37,725 nucleotides of DNA. Origin: Pseudanabaena biceps. GTDB lineage: Bacteria; Cyanobacteriota; Cyanobacteriia; Pseudanabaenales; Pseudanabaenaceae. The notes beneath the pieces are model-generated. The model did not search any database. It had not been told where the DNA came from and saw only the letters and a program-made list of their open reading frames with translations. Numbering within the stretch: position 1 is the first letter of the stretch; the number at the start of each line of letters is the position of its first letter. The translations under genes were made by a program, and so were the position numbers. Below, piece by piece: positions 7,899 to 16,794 of the stretch. Location of the stretch: positions 1 to 37,725 of the forward strand of contig JAATWA010000007.1 of NCBI GenBank assembly GCA_013361095.1. The letters run 5' to 3'.

Positions 7899-10457
7899 TC
7901 AGTAGCGCAGGGTCAGGCCCACGCCCCAGGTCGTCGGCGCGCCGGCGATGAAGGTCGCCAGGCCGAGGTTGTCGCCGGTGTTGCCCGCGTCCTTGAAGTA
8001 CTCCTCGTCCAGCAGGTTGTCGCCGAAGGCCTCCAGCGACCAGTTGGCGTCCAGCGGGGTGAAGGCGACCCGCAGGTTGAGCAGGCCGTAGCTGCCCTGC
8101 GTCTCGTCCTGCACCCGGTCCGGCACCAGACCGCCCTGCAGGGCCGGGACGTCGTTGTTGTCGTCGAAGAAGACTTCCGACTGCCAGGTGTAGCTCGGGG
8201 TCACCCGCAGCTCGCCGCCGGCAAGCGCGAAGCGCGCCGTGGCGCCGACCGAGACCTGGTGATCCGGCGACAGGCGGAAGCGGTTGCCGTCGAACCGGCC
8301 CACGTCGAAGCGCGAGCGGTTGTACGCATAGGTGGCGAACACATCGAGCATGTCCACCGGCGTCCACGAGGTCTGCAGCTCCACGCCGTAGGAGGTCGCC
8401 TCGCCGGCGTTGGTGGTGATGAACACCGCCCCTTCCTGGACCTGGGTCTGGAAGTTCTCGTAGCCGTAGTAGAAGGCGGCGGCTTCGAAGCGCAGGGTCC
8501 GGTCCAGCAGGCCGGCGGCCTTGTAGCCGACCTCGAAGCTGTCGACCGTCTCCTCGTCGACGACGCGGAAGCGAGCCTGGCCGCCGTCGGCCGTGGCCAG
8601 CGGCGGGGCGGCCGGGACGCTGGGCGACAGCACCGCCGGGCGGCGGCCGCGGGCGTAGTTGGCGTAGACGCTGGTGTTGGCGTCCACCTCATAGCGGGCG
8701 GTCAGCCGCCAGGTGAAGCCGTCATCCTCGAGTGACTGCTCCTGCACCGCGCCGCCGGTGGTCGGCTGGATGAACAGGCCGAAGGTCGGCACCGGGTAGG
8801 TCGGGGCGAACGGGATCAGGCCCGCGTTCGGGGCGGCGAGCGCCCCCAGCAGGCTGGCGCTGCGGATCTGGGCGGCCGCGAGGACGGAGCCCAGCACGCT
8901 GCGCTGGCCGCCGGTCACCGCCGCGGCGATGCCCGAGCTCTTCTCGTCCGAGGTGAAGCGCACCCCGGCGCCCACTTCCAGCCGGTCGGTCAGGTCGTAG
9001 CTGACGTCGGCGAAGACGTCGAACGACTGCAGATCGGCCGAGTTGGTGACGATCTCGGTGTAGTTCGGCCTGAGGTTCGCGGCGATGGCCTGCCCCTGCT
9101 GGGCAGACAGCAGGATGGTGTTGCCCGACGAGGCCGCCACCAGCCCCTGGATGAGGGCGCCGGTGAAGGCGGTGTTGCCGAACAGGGCCAGCGGCGCAGG
9201 GCGGTTGGCGGCGAAGCCGGTGCCGGCGGCGCCGCCGTTCAGCTGGCCGGTCAACAGGGCCAGGGTGGCGCGCTCGTCCCACTGCAGCGGCAGGCGCTGG
9301 GAACCGTCCTCCTCGAAGTAGCCGGCGCCGACGAAGGCGCGGAAGCGGCCTCCGGCGTCATAGTTCAGGCGCAGCTCCTGGCTGAACTGGTCGCCGGTCG
9401 CGTCCTCCGAGATGGTCAGGATCGGCAGGCTGATCCCGTCCGGATCAAACACCTCGACCGAGTCAAAGGTGCGGGCGGCGGTGATCGAGGTCAGGCTGAC
9501 CGAGTCGCTCAGGTTCCAGCGCAGGATCGCCGTGGCGCCATAGACCTCGCGCTCGAGGCCGAGACGCGAACCGTCGACGAAGTTCGGGCCGGCGCGCAGG
9601 GCGGCCGGCTCCCACGGGTCGGCGCTGCCCAGCACCGCGCCGGTGGCCGGGTCGGTCGGCAGGAAGCTGCGCGCCTTGAACGAGGTGCCGGTCGAGCCGT
9701 CGCGCTGGTAGTTGAGGATCAGGTCGGCGCGGAACGAGTCCGCCGGTTGCCACAGCAGCGAGAGGCGCGCGGCCGAGGTGTCAACACCGTTGAAGTCCTC
9801 GCCGCCCAGGGCGTTCTCGACGGTGCCGTCACGCTGACGATGGCGGAAGGCCAGGCGCGCCGCGAAGGTGTCGGACAGGGGCGCGTTCACCACCGAGCCG
9901 AACTGCAGCAGGCCGAGCGAGCCGGCCTGACCCGACAGCTCGGCCTCGAAACCGGCCAGCGACGCCTTGTTCTGGATGATGTTGACGGCCCCGATCAGGG
10001 CGCCACGGCCGAACAGGGTCGACTGGGGGCCCTTGGCGATCTCGACGCGCTCGATGTCGAACAGCTCGACATAGGAGCCCCGCGCCTTGGAGATCGACAC
10101 CCCGTCCTGGAACACCGACACGCGGGGCTCGATATAGGCCTCGCCCGAGTCCGAGGTGATGCCGCGCATCACGAAGCCGGGGTTGTTGGGCGACTGGTCC
10201 TGCACGTCGAAGCCGGGGGTGAACAGGCCCAGCGCGTTGAAGTCCTGGACCCCGATCTCGCGCAGAAACTCGCCGGAGTAGGCCGTCAGGGCCGTCGGCA
10301 CCTCGATGATCGACTGCTCCCGCTTCTGCAGGGTTACGATGATCTCGTCGACGGTGGTCACCCCGGGCTCGGCGTCCTGGGCCAGGGCCGGAGTCGAAAG
10401 GCAGGCGGCGGCGCCGGCGGTGGCCAGCAGCCAGGACTTGGTGCGCGCAACGGTCAT
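7899..10457 (-). CDS. TonB-dependent receptor paired with phoD
   Basis: The protein has 852 residues from ATG 10457, chosen over further upstream in-frame starts because GGGGAG lies 8 bases before it and a signal peptide ending PALAQ begins there. The plug domain (about residues 45-165) contains VEIAKGPQSTLFGRGA and GAVNIIQNK, characteristic of the COG1629 receptor class, followed by a beta-barrel ending in GVGLTLRY. It is unrelated in subfamily to the maltodextrin-type receptor at 1673. The gene directly precedes a PhoD-type phosphatase on the same strand, so uptake of a phosphorylated nutrient or of an organic phosphate source is plausible but unproven. Siderophore uptake is a general alternative for this class. 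Confidence 0.92.
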   Translation of the reverse strand: MTVARTKSWLLATAGAAACLSTPALAQDAEPGVTTVDEIIVTLQKREQSIIEVPTALTAYSGEFLREIGVQDFNALGLFTPGFDVQDQSPNNPGFVMRGITSDSGEAYIEPRVSVFQDGVSISKARGSYVELFDIERVEIAKGPQSTLFGRGALIGAVNIIQNKASLAGFEAELSGQAGSLGLLQFGSVVNAPLSDTFAARLAFRHRQRDGTVENALGGEDFNGVDTSAARLSLLWQPADSFRADLILNYQRDGSTGTSFKARSFLPTDPATGAVLGSADPWEPAALRAGPNFVDGSRLGLEREVYGATAILRWNLSDSVSLTSITAARTFDSVEVFDPDGISLPILTISEDATGDQFSQELRLNYDAGGRFRAFVGAGYFEEDGSQRLPLQWDERATLALLTGQLNGGAAGTGFAANRPAPLALFGNTAFTGALIQGLVAASSGNTILLSAQQGQAIAANLRPNYTEIVTNSADLQSFDVFADVSYDLTDRLEVGAGVRFTSDEKSSGIAAAVTGGQRSVLGSVLAAAQIRSASLLGALAAPNAGLIPFAPTYPVPTFGLFIQPTTGGAVQEQSLEDDGFTWRLTARYEVDANTSVYANYARGRRPAVLSPSVPAAPPLATADGGQARFRVVDEETVDSFEVGYKAAGLLDRTLRFEAAAFYYGYENFQTQVQEGAVFITTNAGEATSYGVELQTSWTPVDMLDVFATYAYNRSRFDVGRFDGNRFRLSPDHQVSVGATARFALAGGELRVTPSYTWQSEVFFDDNNDVPALQGGLVPDRVQDETQGSYGLLNLRVAFTPLDANWSLEAFGDNLLDEEYFKDAGNTGDNLGLATFIAGAPTTWGVGLTLRY

Positions 10458-10554
10458 GATAAAGCTCCCCAACCCCTTGTAAGGGGCCATGTGAGCGCCG
10501 TTAAGCTTCAGTCGTGTCTCCTGAACGACAGGCGTACGACCGCCGGGTGAACGA

Positions 10555-11553
10555 TTGACTGACGCTTTCGAGACAGACGATCCGGAAACGGACGCCACGG
10601 GCGAGGTCCTCGAGGTCCAGCTGACCGGCGGCGAGGGCCGGCTGGACCGGGCCCTGGCTTTGGCGCTGCCCGCCCTGTCGCGGGCGCGGCTGCAGGTGTT
10701 GATCGCCGCGGGGGCGGTGAGCCTCGATGGCGCCGCCATTCATCAGGGCGCTGCGGCGGCGAAGCCCGGGCTCTACCGTGTCACCGTGCCGCCGCCCGAG
10801 CCGGCCGAGCCGGAGCCCGAGGCCCTGCCGCTGACCGTCCTGTACGAGGACGCCGATCTGATCGTGATCGACAAGCCGGCCGGCATGCCGGTGCACCCGT
10901 CGCCCGGCCATGCCCGCGGCACCCTCGTCAACGCCCTGCTGCACCATTGCGCCGGGCAGCTCTCAGGCATCGGCGGCGTGGCCCGCCCGGGCATCGTTCA
11001 CCGCCTCGACAAGGACACCTCCGGGGTGATGGTGGCGGCCAAGTCCGACGTCGCTCACGCCGGCCTGTCGGCCCTGTTCGCCCGGCATGACATCGACCGC
11101 AGCTACCTCGCCCTGACGCGCGGCGCGCCCGACCCGCGCGCCGGGCGGATCGAGACGCGCCTCGGCCGCTCGACCTCGGACCGCAAGAAGATGGCCGTCC
11201 TGCGCACGGGCGGACGCGAGGCGATCACCGACTACGCCACCCTGCGAACCTTCGGCCCCGACGCCCGACCGCTGGCCGCCGAGGTCCGCTGCACCCTGCA
11301 TACCGGCCGCACCCACCAGATCCGCGTGCACATGGCCCACCGCGGCGCGCCCCTGCTCGGCGATCCGGTCTATGGCGCCGGCGGCGTGAGTCCGGGGGTG
11401 CGGGACGCCGTGGCCGCAGCCGGCCTGACCGGCCAGGCCCTGCACGCCGCAGTGCTGGGCTTCGTCCACCCGGTGACCGGCGAAGCCCTGCGCTTCGAGT
11501 CCGCGCCCCCCGCGGCGATGCAGGCGCTCGCCGCCGCCCTCGCGGCCCTGTAG
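10555..11553 (+). CDS. rluD: RluA-family 23S rRNA pseudouridine synthase (RluD-like)
   Basis: The protein has 332 residues. An S4 RNA-binding domain (about residues 28-75, LDRALALALPALSRARLQVLI) precedes the pseudouridine synthase domain with HRLDKDTSG, whose Asp152 is the catalytic residue, and the later THQIRVHMAHRGAPLLGD motif. RluD modifies uridines in helix 69 of 23S rRNA; the S4 domain and length fit RluD better than RluA or RluC. No in-frame ATG exists near the N-terminus, so TTG 10555 with a weak GGGTGA upstream is the best start. It is divergent from the TonB receptor at 10457 with a 97-base gap that must hold both promoters. Confidence 0.9.
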   Translation: MTDAFETDDPETDATGEVLEVQLTGGEGRLDRALALALPALSRARLQVLIAAGAVSLDGAAIHQGAAAAKPGLYRVTVPPPEPAEPEPEALPLTVLYEDADLIVIDKPAGMPVHPSPGHARGTLVNALLHHCAGQLSGIGGVARPGIVHRLDKDTSGVMVAAKSDVAHAGLSALFARHDIDRSYLALTRGAPDPRAGRIETRLGRSTSDRKKMAVLRTGGREAITDYATLRTFGPDARPLAAEVRCTLHTGRTHQIRVHMAHRGAPLLGDPVYGAGGVSPGVRDAVAAAGLTGQALHAAVLGFVHPVTGEALRFESAPPAAMQALAAALAAL

Positions 11554-11583
11554 CCTCCTCGCCGGCAAGGACGGGAGAGCGCC

Positions 11584-11886
11584 ATGGACGGCGAGGTTCG
11601 CGACAATCCGGAGGCTCGCCGCTACGAGCTGGCCGTCGACGGCGGGGTGGCCGTCATGACCTACAACCTGAACCCGCCCCAGCTGATGATCACCGAGACC
11701 CTGGTGCCGGAAGCGCTGGAGGGGCGCGGGCTGGCCAGCCGTCTCGCCGCCGCCGTGATCGCCGACGTGCGCGCACGGGGGCTCGTCCTGCTGCCGGTCT
11801 GCCCCTATCTGTCCGGCTGGCTGCAGAAGCATCCGGAGCACGCCGACGTGGTGCATCCGACCTACCGCGCCATTCTCGGGCTCTGA
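11584..11886 (+). CDS. Small GNAT-family N-acetyltransferase (Acetyltransf_CG type)
   Basis: The protein has 100 residues from ATG 11584, with GGGAGAG just upstream, 30 bases after rluD, so probably co-transcribed. The layout matches the minimal GNAT family: an N-terminal beta-strand pair (YELAVDGGVAVMTY), a strand ITETLVPEALEGRGLASRL containing the acetyl-CoA-binding G-R-G-L-A loop, and the conserved tail LLPVCPYLSGWLQKHPE. Such proteins are about 90-110 residues long and lack the C-terminal substrate-binding part of normal GNATs. The substrate is unknown for most members. Confidence 0.85.
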   Translation: MDGEVRDNPEARRYELAVDGGVAVMTYNLNPPQLMITETLVPEALEGRGLASRLAAAVIADVRARGLVLLPVCPYLSGWLQKHPEHADVVHPTYRAILGL

Positions 11887-11928
11887 CCCGCGGCCCCGCG
11901 GATCAGCCCAGGCCGGCTGCGGCCGCGA

Positions 11929-11942
11929 TTGATCCGGGTCAA
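11929..11942 (+). promoter_or_regulatory. FNR/FixK-type operator
   Basis: TTGATCCGGGTCAA matches the FNR/FixK consensus TTGAT-N4-ATCAA at every position except one allowed A-to-G change, and matches the common alphaproteobacterial TTGAY-N4-RTCAA form exactly. Its centre lies 57 bases before the ATG at 11993. A class II activator position (-41.5) would place the transcription start near 11977, leaving a short leader that contains the AAGGAGG ribosome site. This predicts low-oxygen induction of the downstream membrane protein. The site is visible; the regulation is inferred. Confidence 0.6.
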
Positions 11943-11992
11943 GGCCGCCTTGCGCGACCCGTGGTACGCGGACCTTCCCAAGGAGGTGTGCC

Positions 11993-12265
11993 ATGCTTCA
12001 CTTCAATGTCGTGCGTACGGGCCTTGTGACCGGAGCCCTCATGGGCGGCTTCCACGCCGTCTGGGCCGGAATTGTCGCGTCCGGCTGGGGCCAGGGACTG
12101 CTGGACCTGATCTTCCGGCTGCACTTCATCGCTCCGCCCTATCAGGTCATGCCGTTCGACCCGGGAACAGCCGCGCTGCTGGTGGGGCTCACCTTCACCC
12201 TGGGCGGTCTGTTCGGCCTGACCTTCGCCCTGCTGTGGAACGCCCTGTCGCGGCCATCCGTCTGA
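11993..12265 (+). CDS. Small membrane protein of unknown function, probably oxygen-regulated
   Basis: The protein has 90 residues from ATG 11993, with a very strong AAGGAGGTG 5 bases upstream. Two hydrophobic helices are visible (residues about 8-32, TGLVTGALMGGFHAVWAGIVASG, and 60-84, ALLVGLTFTLGGLFGLTFALLWNAL), joined by a loop with PPYQVMPFDPGT. The glycine-rich helices and a histidine in the first one (H21) are notable, but I do not recognise the family. A consensus FNR/FixK box upstream suggests expression under oxygen limitation. It stands between the GNAT gene and rpoH, with a 7-bp-stem inverted repeat after it. Confidence 0.75.
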   Translation: MLHFNVVRTGLVTGALMGGFHAVWAGIVASGWGQGLLDLIFRLHFIAPPYQVMPFDPGTAALLVGLTFTLGGLFGLTFALLWNALSRPSV

Positions 12266-12277
12266 GCGCCGGAACAT

Positions 12278-12300
12278 GTGCGTCTTGTAAAAGGACGCAC
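12278..12300. repeat. Inverted repeat between the small membrane protein gene and rpoH
   Basis: GTGCGTC (12278-12284) and GACGCAC (12294-12300) form a perfect 7-bp stem around TTGTAAAAG. No T-run follows. TTGTAA in the loop (12285-12290) and CTATCGTC (12300-12307) could also be read as -35 and -10 elements of a promoter for rpoH, in which case the repeat would be an operator. The two readings cannot be separated from sequence alone. Confidence 0.4.
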
Positions 12301-12473
12301 TATCGTCTAGGAACCTGACGCGGAATTCACGCGCCCGGCGTTGATCCCGTGACGATCGGCCCCTTTCGCTCGGGGCAACCGATCGCCATCTTGCCGATTG
12401 AGGGGCGAGGGCCCGGTGCACAGAGGTGGCCGGCCGGAACGCCTGCTCGCTGCTAACAGGTCGGAGGGACCAC

Positions 12474-13358
12474 ATGGCCAACAACGCGCTCGCGATCATG
12501 TCGCCGGAACAGGGACTGTCGCGCTACCTTTCGGAAATCCGGAAGTTCCCCATGCTGAGCAAGGACGAGGAGTTCATGCTCGCCAAACGCTGGTCGGAAC
12601 ACCAGGACCCCGAAGCGGCCCACAAGCTCGTGACCTCGCACCTGCGCCTCGTGGCCAAGATCGCCATGGGCTACCGCGGCTATGGCCTGCCGATCGGCGA
12701 GGTCATCTCCGAGGGCAACGTCGGCCTGATGCAGGCCGTCAAGAAGTTCGACCCGGAAAAGGGCTTCCGCCTCGCCACCTATGCCATGTGGTGGATTCGC
12801 GCCTCGATCCAGGAATACATCCTGCGCTCCTGGTCGCTTGTGAAGATCGGCACCACCGCTGCCCAGAAGAAGCTGTTCTTCAACCTGCGCAAAGCCAAGA
12901 GCCAGATCTCCGCCTTCGAGGAAGGCGACCTGAGGCCCGAGCATGTCGAGGCCATCGCCACCAAACTGGGCGTGACCGAGCAGGACGTGATCGACATGAA
13001 CCGCCGCCTGTCCGGCGACGCCTCGCTCAACGCGCCGCTGCGCGCCGACGGCGAGAGCGAGTGGCAGGACTGGCTGGCCGACGATACCGCCGTCTCGCAG
13101 GAAACCCACCTCGCCGAGAGCGAGGAGCGCGACATCCGCATGGGCCTGCTGCAGGAGGCCATGGAAGAGCTCAGCGAGCGCGAGAAGCACATTCTCACCG
13201 AGCGCCGTCTCAAGGACGATCCGGTGACCCTCGAGGAACTGGCCGGCCACTATGGCGTCAGCCGCGAGCGCGTGCGCCAGATCGAGGTGCGCGCCTTCGA
13301 GAAGCTGCAGAAGGCGATGCGCGCCGCCGCGCTCGAGCGGAACCTCGTCGACGCCTGA
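12474..13358 (+). CDS. rpoH: Heat-shock sigma factor RpoH (sigma-32)
   Basis: The protein has 294 residues from ATG 12474, with GGAGGG 7 bases upstream. An in-frame GTG further upstream would add residues without family support. Region 2 (HLRLVAKIAMGYRGYGLPIGEVISEGNVGLMQAVKKF region, including the WWIRASIQEYILRSWSLVKIGTT stretch) is followed by the diagnostic RpoH box QKKLFFNLR at residues 131-139, which distinguishes it from RpoD. A region 4 helix-turn-helix (VTLEELAGHYGVSRERVRQIEVRAFEKLQ) closes the protein. It directs RNA polymerase to chaperone and protease promoters. The 208-base leader region probably holds its promoters; one candidate overlaps the inverted repeat at 12278. Confidence 0.96.
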   Translation: MANNALAIMSPEQGLSRYLSEIRKFPMLSKDEEFMLAKRWSEHQDPEAAHKLVTSHLRLVAKIAMGYRGYGLPIGEVISEGNVGLMQAVKKFDPEKGFRLATYAMWWIRASIQEYILRSWSLVKIGTTAAQKKLFFNLRKAKSQISAFEEGDLRPEHVEAIATKLGVTEQDVIDMNRRLSGDASLNAPLRADGESEWQDWLADDTAVSQETHLAESEERDIRMGLLQEAMEELSEREKHILTERRLKDDPVTLEELAGHYGVSRERVRQIEVRAFEKLQKAMRAAALERNLVDA

Positions 13359-13367
13359 CGGCCGGCC

Positions 13368-14171
13368 TCAGCCCGCCTTGGCGAAGGTGTCCGGCGCGGC
13401 CAGCTCCAGCACGCGCCCCACGGGTCCGCTGAGCATCGCCTTGGTCGGAGGCGGCCCGGTCAGGGTCGTCTCCAGCGCCGCCACGGTGACGGCCAGCCGC
13501 GCATCCGCCGCCTTGATCGCCAGCTGTTTCAGGGCGCTGGCCTGCTCGCGGATCGACCGCAACGCCTGGGCCGGATCGCTGTCGAACTGGTTCAGCGCCG
13601 AGGCGAGGATGCGCATGGCCTGGTCCTTGACCGCCGCGGGCGCGGCCTTGCCGGCCGCGTCGCTCTTGCGCTTGCGCGCGCCGCTGTACTCCCCGGAGTT
13701 GAAGCGGCGCCGGTCCGGCCCGACGTAGCCGACCGCCTCGATCCAGTCCCGCTGGCGGGTCGCCACCACCTCGATCCGCTTCAGCACATCGCCGGCGGTG
13801 AAGGGCTTACGGACAAATTCGTGCACGCCGCAGTCGCGCGCGCCCTTGATGGCGCTGGCGGTCGCCTCGGCGGTGACCATGATGATCGGGACCTGGCGAC
13901 ATCCAAGGTGCGACCGCCGCAGCCGGCGGGTGAAGGACTCGCCGCTCAGGCGCGGGCCCGCGTGCTCGACGAAGATCACACCCAGCTCAAGGTCGCGGCA
14001 GATCTCCAGCGCCATCTTCTCGTCGGGCTCAAGCACGACCTCGCGCGCGCCGATGCCCTTCAGCAGGTCCGCGATCAGCTTGGCCGACGCCACATTGGGG
14101 TCGACGATCAGCGCCCGTCGCACGACCGGCGCGATCTTCGCCGCGTTCTTGGGATCCGTCGCGAATACCAA
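13368..14171 (-). CDS. Receiver-domain protein with Glu at the phospho-acceptor site
   Basis: The preferred start is TTG 14171, with GAGAGG 7 bases upstream (267 residues); a GTG at 14210 in the same frame lacks a ribosome site. Residues 18-130 are a CheY-like receiver: VDP at 23-25, strand VIFVE ending in Glu69 where the phosphorylated Asp normally sits, VTA with Thr100, and RKPF with Lys122. Only one acidic residue remains of the usual pair. The rest (about 140-267) is a basic linker (GARKRKS) and a helical domain rich in Ala and Leu (AMRILASALNQF, ASALKQLAIKAADARLAVTVAALETTL) with no DNA-binding motif. It probably acts by protein interaction and may be locked in an active-like state. It lies downstream of purA and converges on rpoH. 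Confidence 0.8.
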   Translation of the reverse strand: MVFATDPKNAAKIAPVVRRALIVDPNVASAKLIADLLKGIGAREVVLEPDEKMALEICRDLELGVIFVEHAGPRLSGESFTRRLRRSHLGCRQVPIIMVTAEATASAIKGARDCGVHEFVRKPFTAGDVLKRIEVVATRQRDWIEAVGYVGPDRRRFNSGEYSGARKRKSDAAGKAAPAAVKDQAMRILASALNQFDSDPAQALRSIREQASALKQLAIKAADARLAVTVAALETTLTGPPPTKAMLSGPVGRVLELAAPDTFAKAG

Positions 14172-14222
14172 CCCTGCACCTCTCAGCCCCGAAGCGCCGG
14201 CATAGTGCACGGACGGGGTTAA

Positions 14223-14241
14223 GCGCGCCTTTCCAGCGCGC
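14223..14241 (-). terminator. Possible weak terminator after purA
   Basis: In the gap between the purA stop and the receiver gene, GCGCGC (14223-14228 and 14236-14241) forms a 6-bp stem around a 7-base loop. On the minus strand it is followed only by TT, so termination would be weak. It may instead mark an mRNA processing site. Confidence 0.25.
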
Positions 14242-14262
14242 GAGATACCACAGGTTTTGCAA

Positions 14263-15555
<1,293 letters not shown>

Positions 15556-15634
15556 GTCCCACTCTCCACGGAATGCGCGGCGTCGCTATAGACCTGCCCG
15601 GCGCGAATGTCGTCCCGGTCCGGCCGATTTCTGC

Positions 15635-16789
15635 TCAGAGTTCGGCGACCGCCGTGGCGAAGGCCCAGTCCAGCCAGGGCGTGGCAGCCGCCACGTCCTC
15701 CGCCTCGACCGTGCAGCCGCACCACAGGCGCAGCCCCGCCGGAGCGTTGCGGTGGCTCTCGACGTCATAGGCCGCGCCGGCGTTCTCCAGCAGCGCCTTC
15801 ATGCGCCAGACGAAGGCCTGGCGCCCCCCGTCCTCCAGCGCCGTGACGCGCGGGTCGACGATCTTCAGGCAGACCGAGGTGGTCGAGCGGGTGGCGGGGT
15901 CCTCGGCGAGGAAGTCGATCCAGTCGGTCCGCGCCACCCACTCGGCCAGCACCGCGAAGCTGGCGTCCGTGCGGCGGATCAGCTCGTCCAGCCCGCCGAC
16001 CCGGTCGGCCCACTCCAGGGCGTCGATCCAGTCCTCCAGCGTCAGCACCGAAAAGGTGTTGATCATGGTGCCGGTGGCCAGCGCCCGGTTGAAGCGCCCG
16101 CCCTCGGTCAGGCGCAGGAGCTTGGGCACCGGAAAATGCGCCTCGACCTCGTCCAGCCGCTGCACCGCCCGCGGCGAGAGCACCGCCACGCCGATGCCGG
16201 CCTCGCCGCCCAGCGCCTTCTGGAACGAGAAGGTGGTCACATCCAGCTTCGGCCAGGGCAGGGGCATGGCGAAGGCCGCCGAGGTCGCGTCGCAGATCAC
16301 CAGGCCGGTGCGGTCGTCGGCGATGAAGTCCGCGTTCGGGGCCCGCACGCCCGAGGTCGTGCCGTTCCAGGGAAACACCAGATCCTTCGCCGGATCGACC
16401 CCACCGGTATCCGGCCAGCGGCCCCACGGAGCCTCGATGACCTCGGGGTTGAGCTTCAGGTGGTCGCGCGCATCGACCGCCCAGGTCTTGCCGAAGTTCT
16501 CGAACGCCAGAAGCTGCACCGGCCGCGAGCCCAGCAGGCTCCACATGGCCGACTCCACCGCCCCGGTGTCGGAGCCGGGTATATAGGCGAGCACATAGTC
16601 GTCCGGCGGGGCCAGCACCTTGCGCGTCAGCTCCAGCCCGTAGGCGAAGCGCGCCACCACCTCGGGCGCGCGAATGCCGCGCCCGAGCAGATCCTGCGGC
16701 AGGCCCGCCAGAGTCCAGCCGGGCCGCTTTGCGGTCGGTCCGGACGAGAACCACGGGCGCTTCGGCTTGACGGTCGGCGGGGTCGGCAT
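15635..16789 (-). CDS. serC: Phosphoserine aminotransferase (alphaproteobacterial/archaeal SerC subtype)
   Basis: The protein has 384 residues from ATG 16789, which lies five bases after the dnaJ-like gene's stop and so suggests translational coupling; a start 14 codons earlier would run back into dnaJ. The N-terminus KPKRPWFSSGPTAKRPGW and the length match the SerC subtype of alphaproteobacteria and Methanosarcina rather than the shorter E. coli type. The PLP lysine is K191 in FSFQKALGGE, preceded by the Asp of ICDATSAAFA that contacts the cofactor. It makes 3-phosphoserine from phosphohydroxypyruvate and glutamate in serine synthesis. serA is not next to it, unlike in some relatives. Confidence 0.95.
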   Translation of the reverse strand: MPTPPTVKPKRPWFSSGPTAKRPGWTLAGLPQDLLGRGIRAPEVVARFAYGLELTRKVLAPPDDYVLAYIPGSDTGAVESAMWSLLGSRPVQLLAFENFGKTWAVDARDHLKLNPEVIEAPWGRWPDTGGVDPAKDLVFPWNGTTSGVRAPNADFIADDRTGLVICDATSAAFAMPLPWPKLDVTTFSFQKALGGEAGIGVAVLSPRAVQRLDEVEAHFPVPKLLRLTEGGRFNRALATGTMINTFSVLTLEDWIDALEWADRVGGLDELIRRTDASFAVLAEWVARTDWIDFLAEDPATRSTTSVCLKIVDPRVTALEDGGRQAFVWRMKALLENAGAAYDVESHRNAPAGLRLWCGCTVEAEDVAAATPWLDWAFATAVAEL

Positions 16790-16794
16790 TTCGG

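Noticed and set aside
10458..10554. Pho box before the TonB-phoD pair
   Set aside because: CTGTCGT is found once on the minus strand, but the second half-site at 11-base spacing (GAGACAC) matches poorly.
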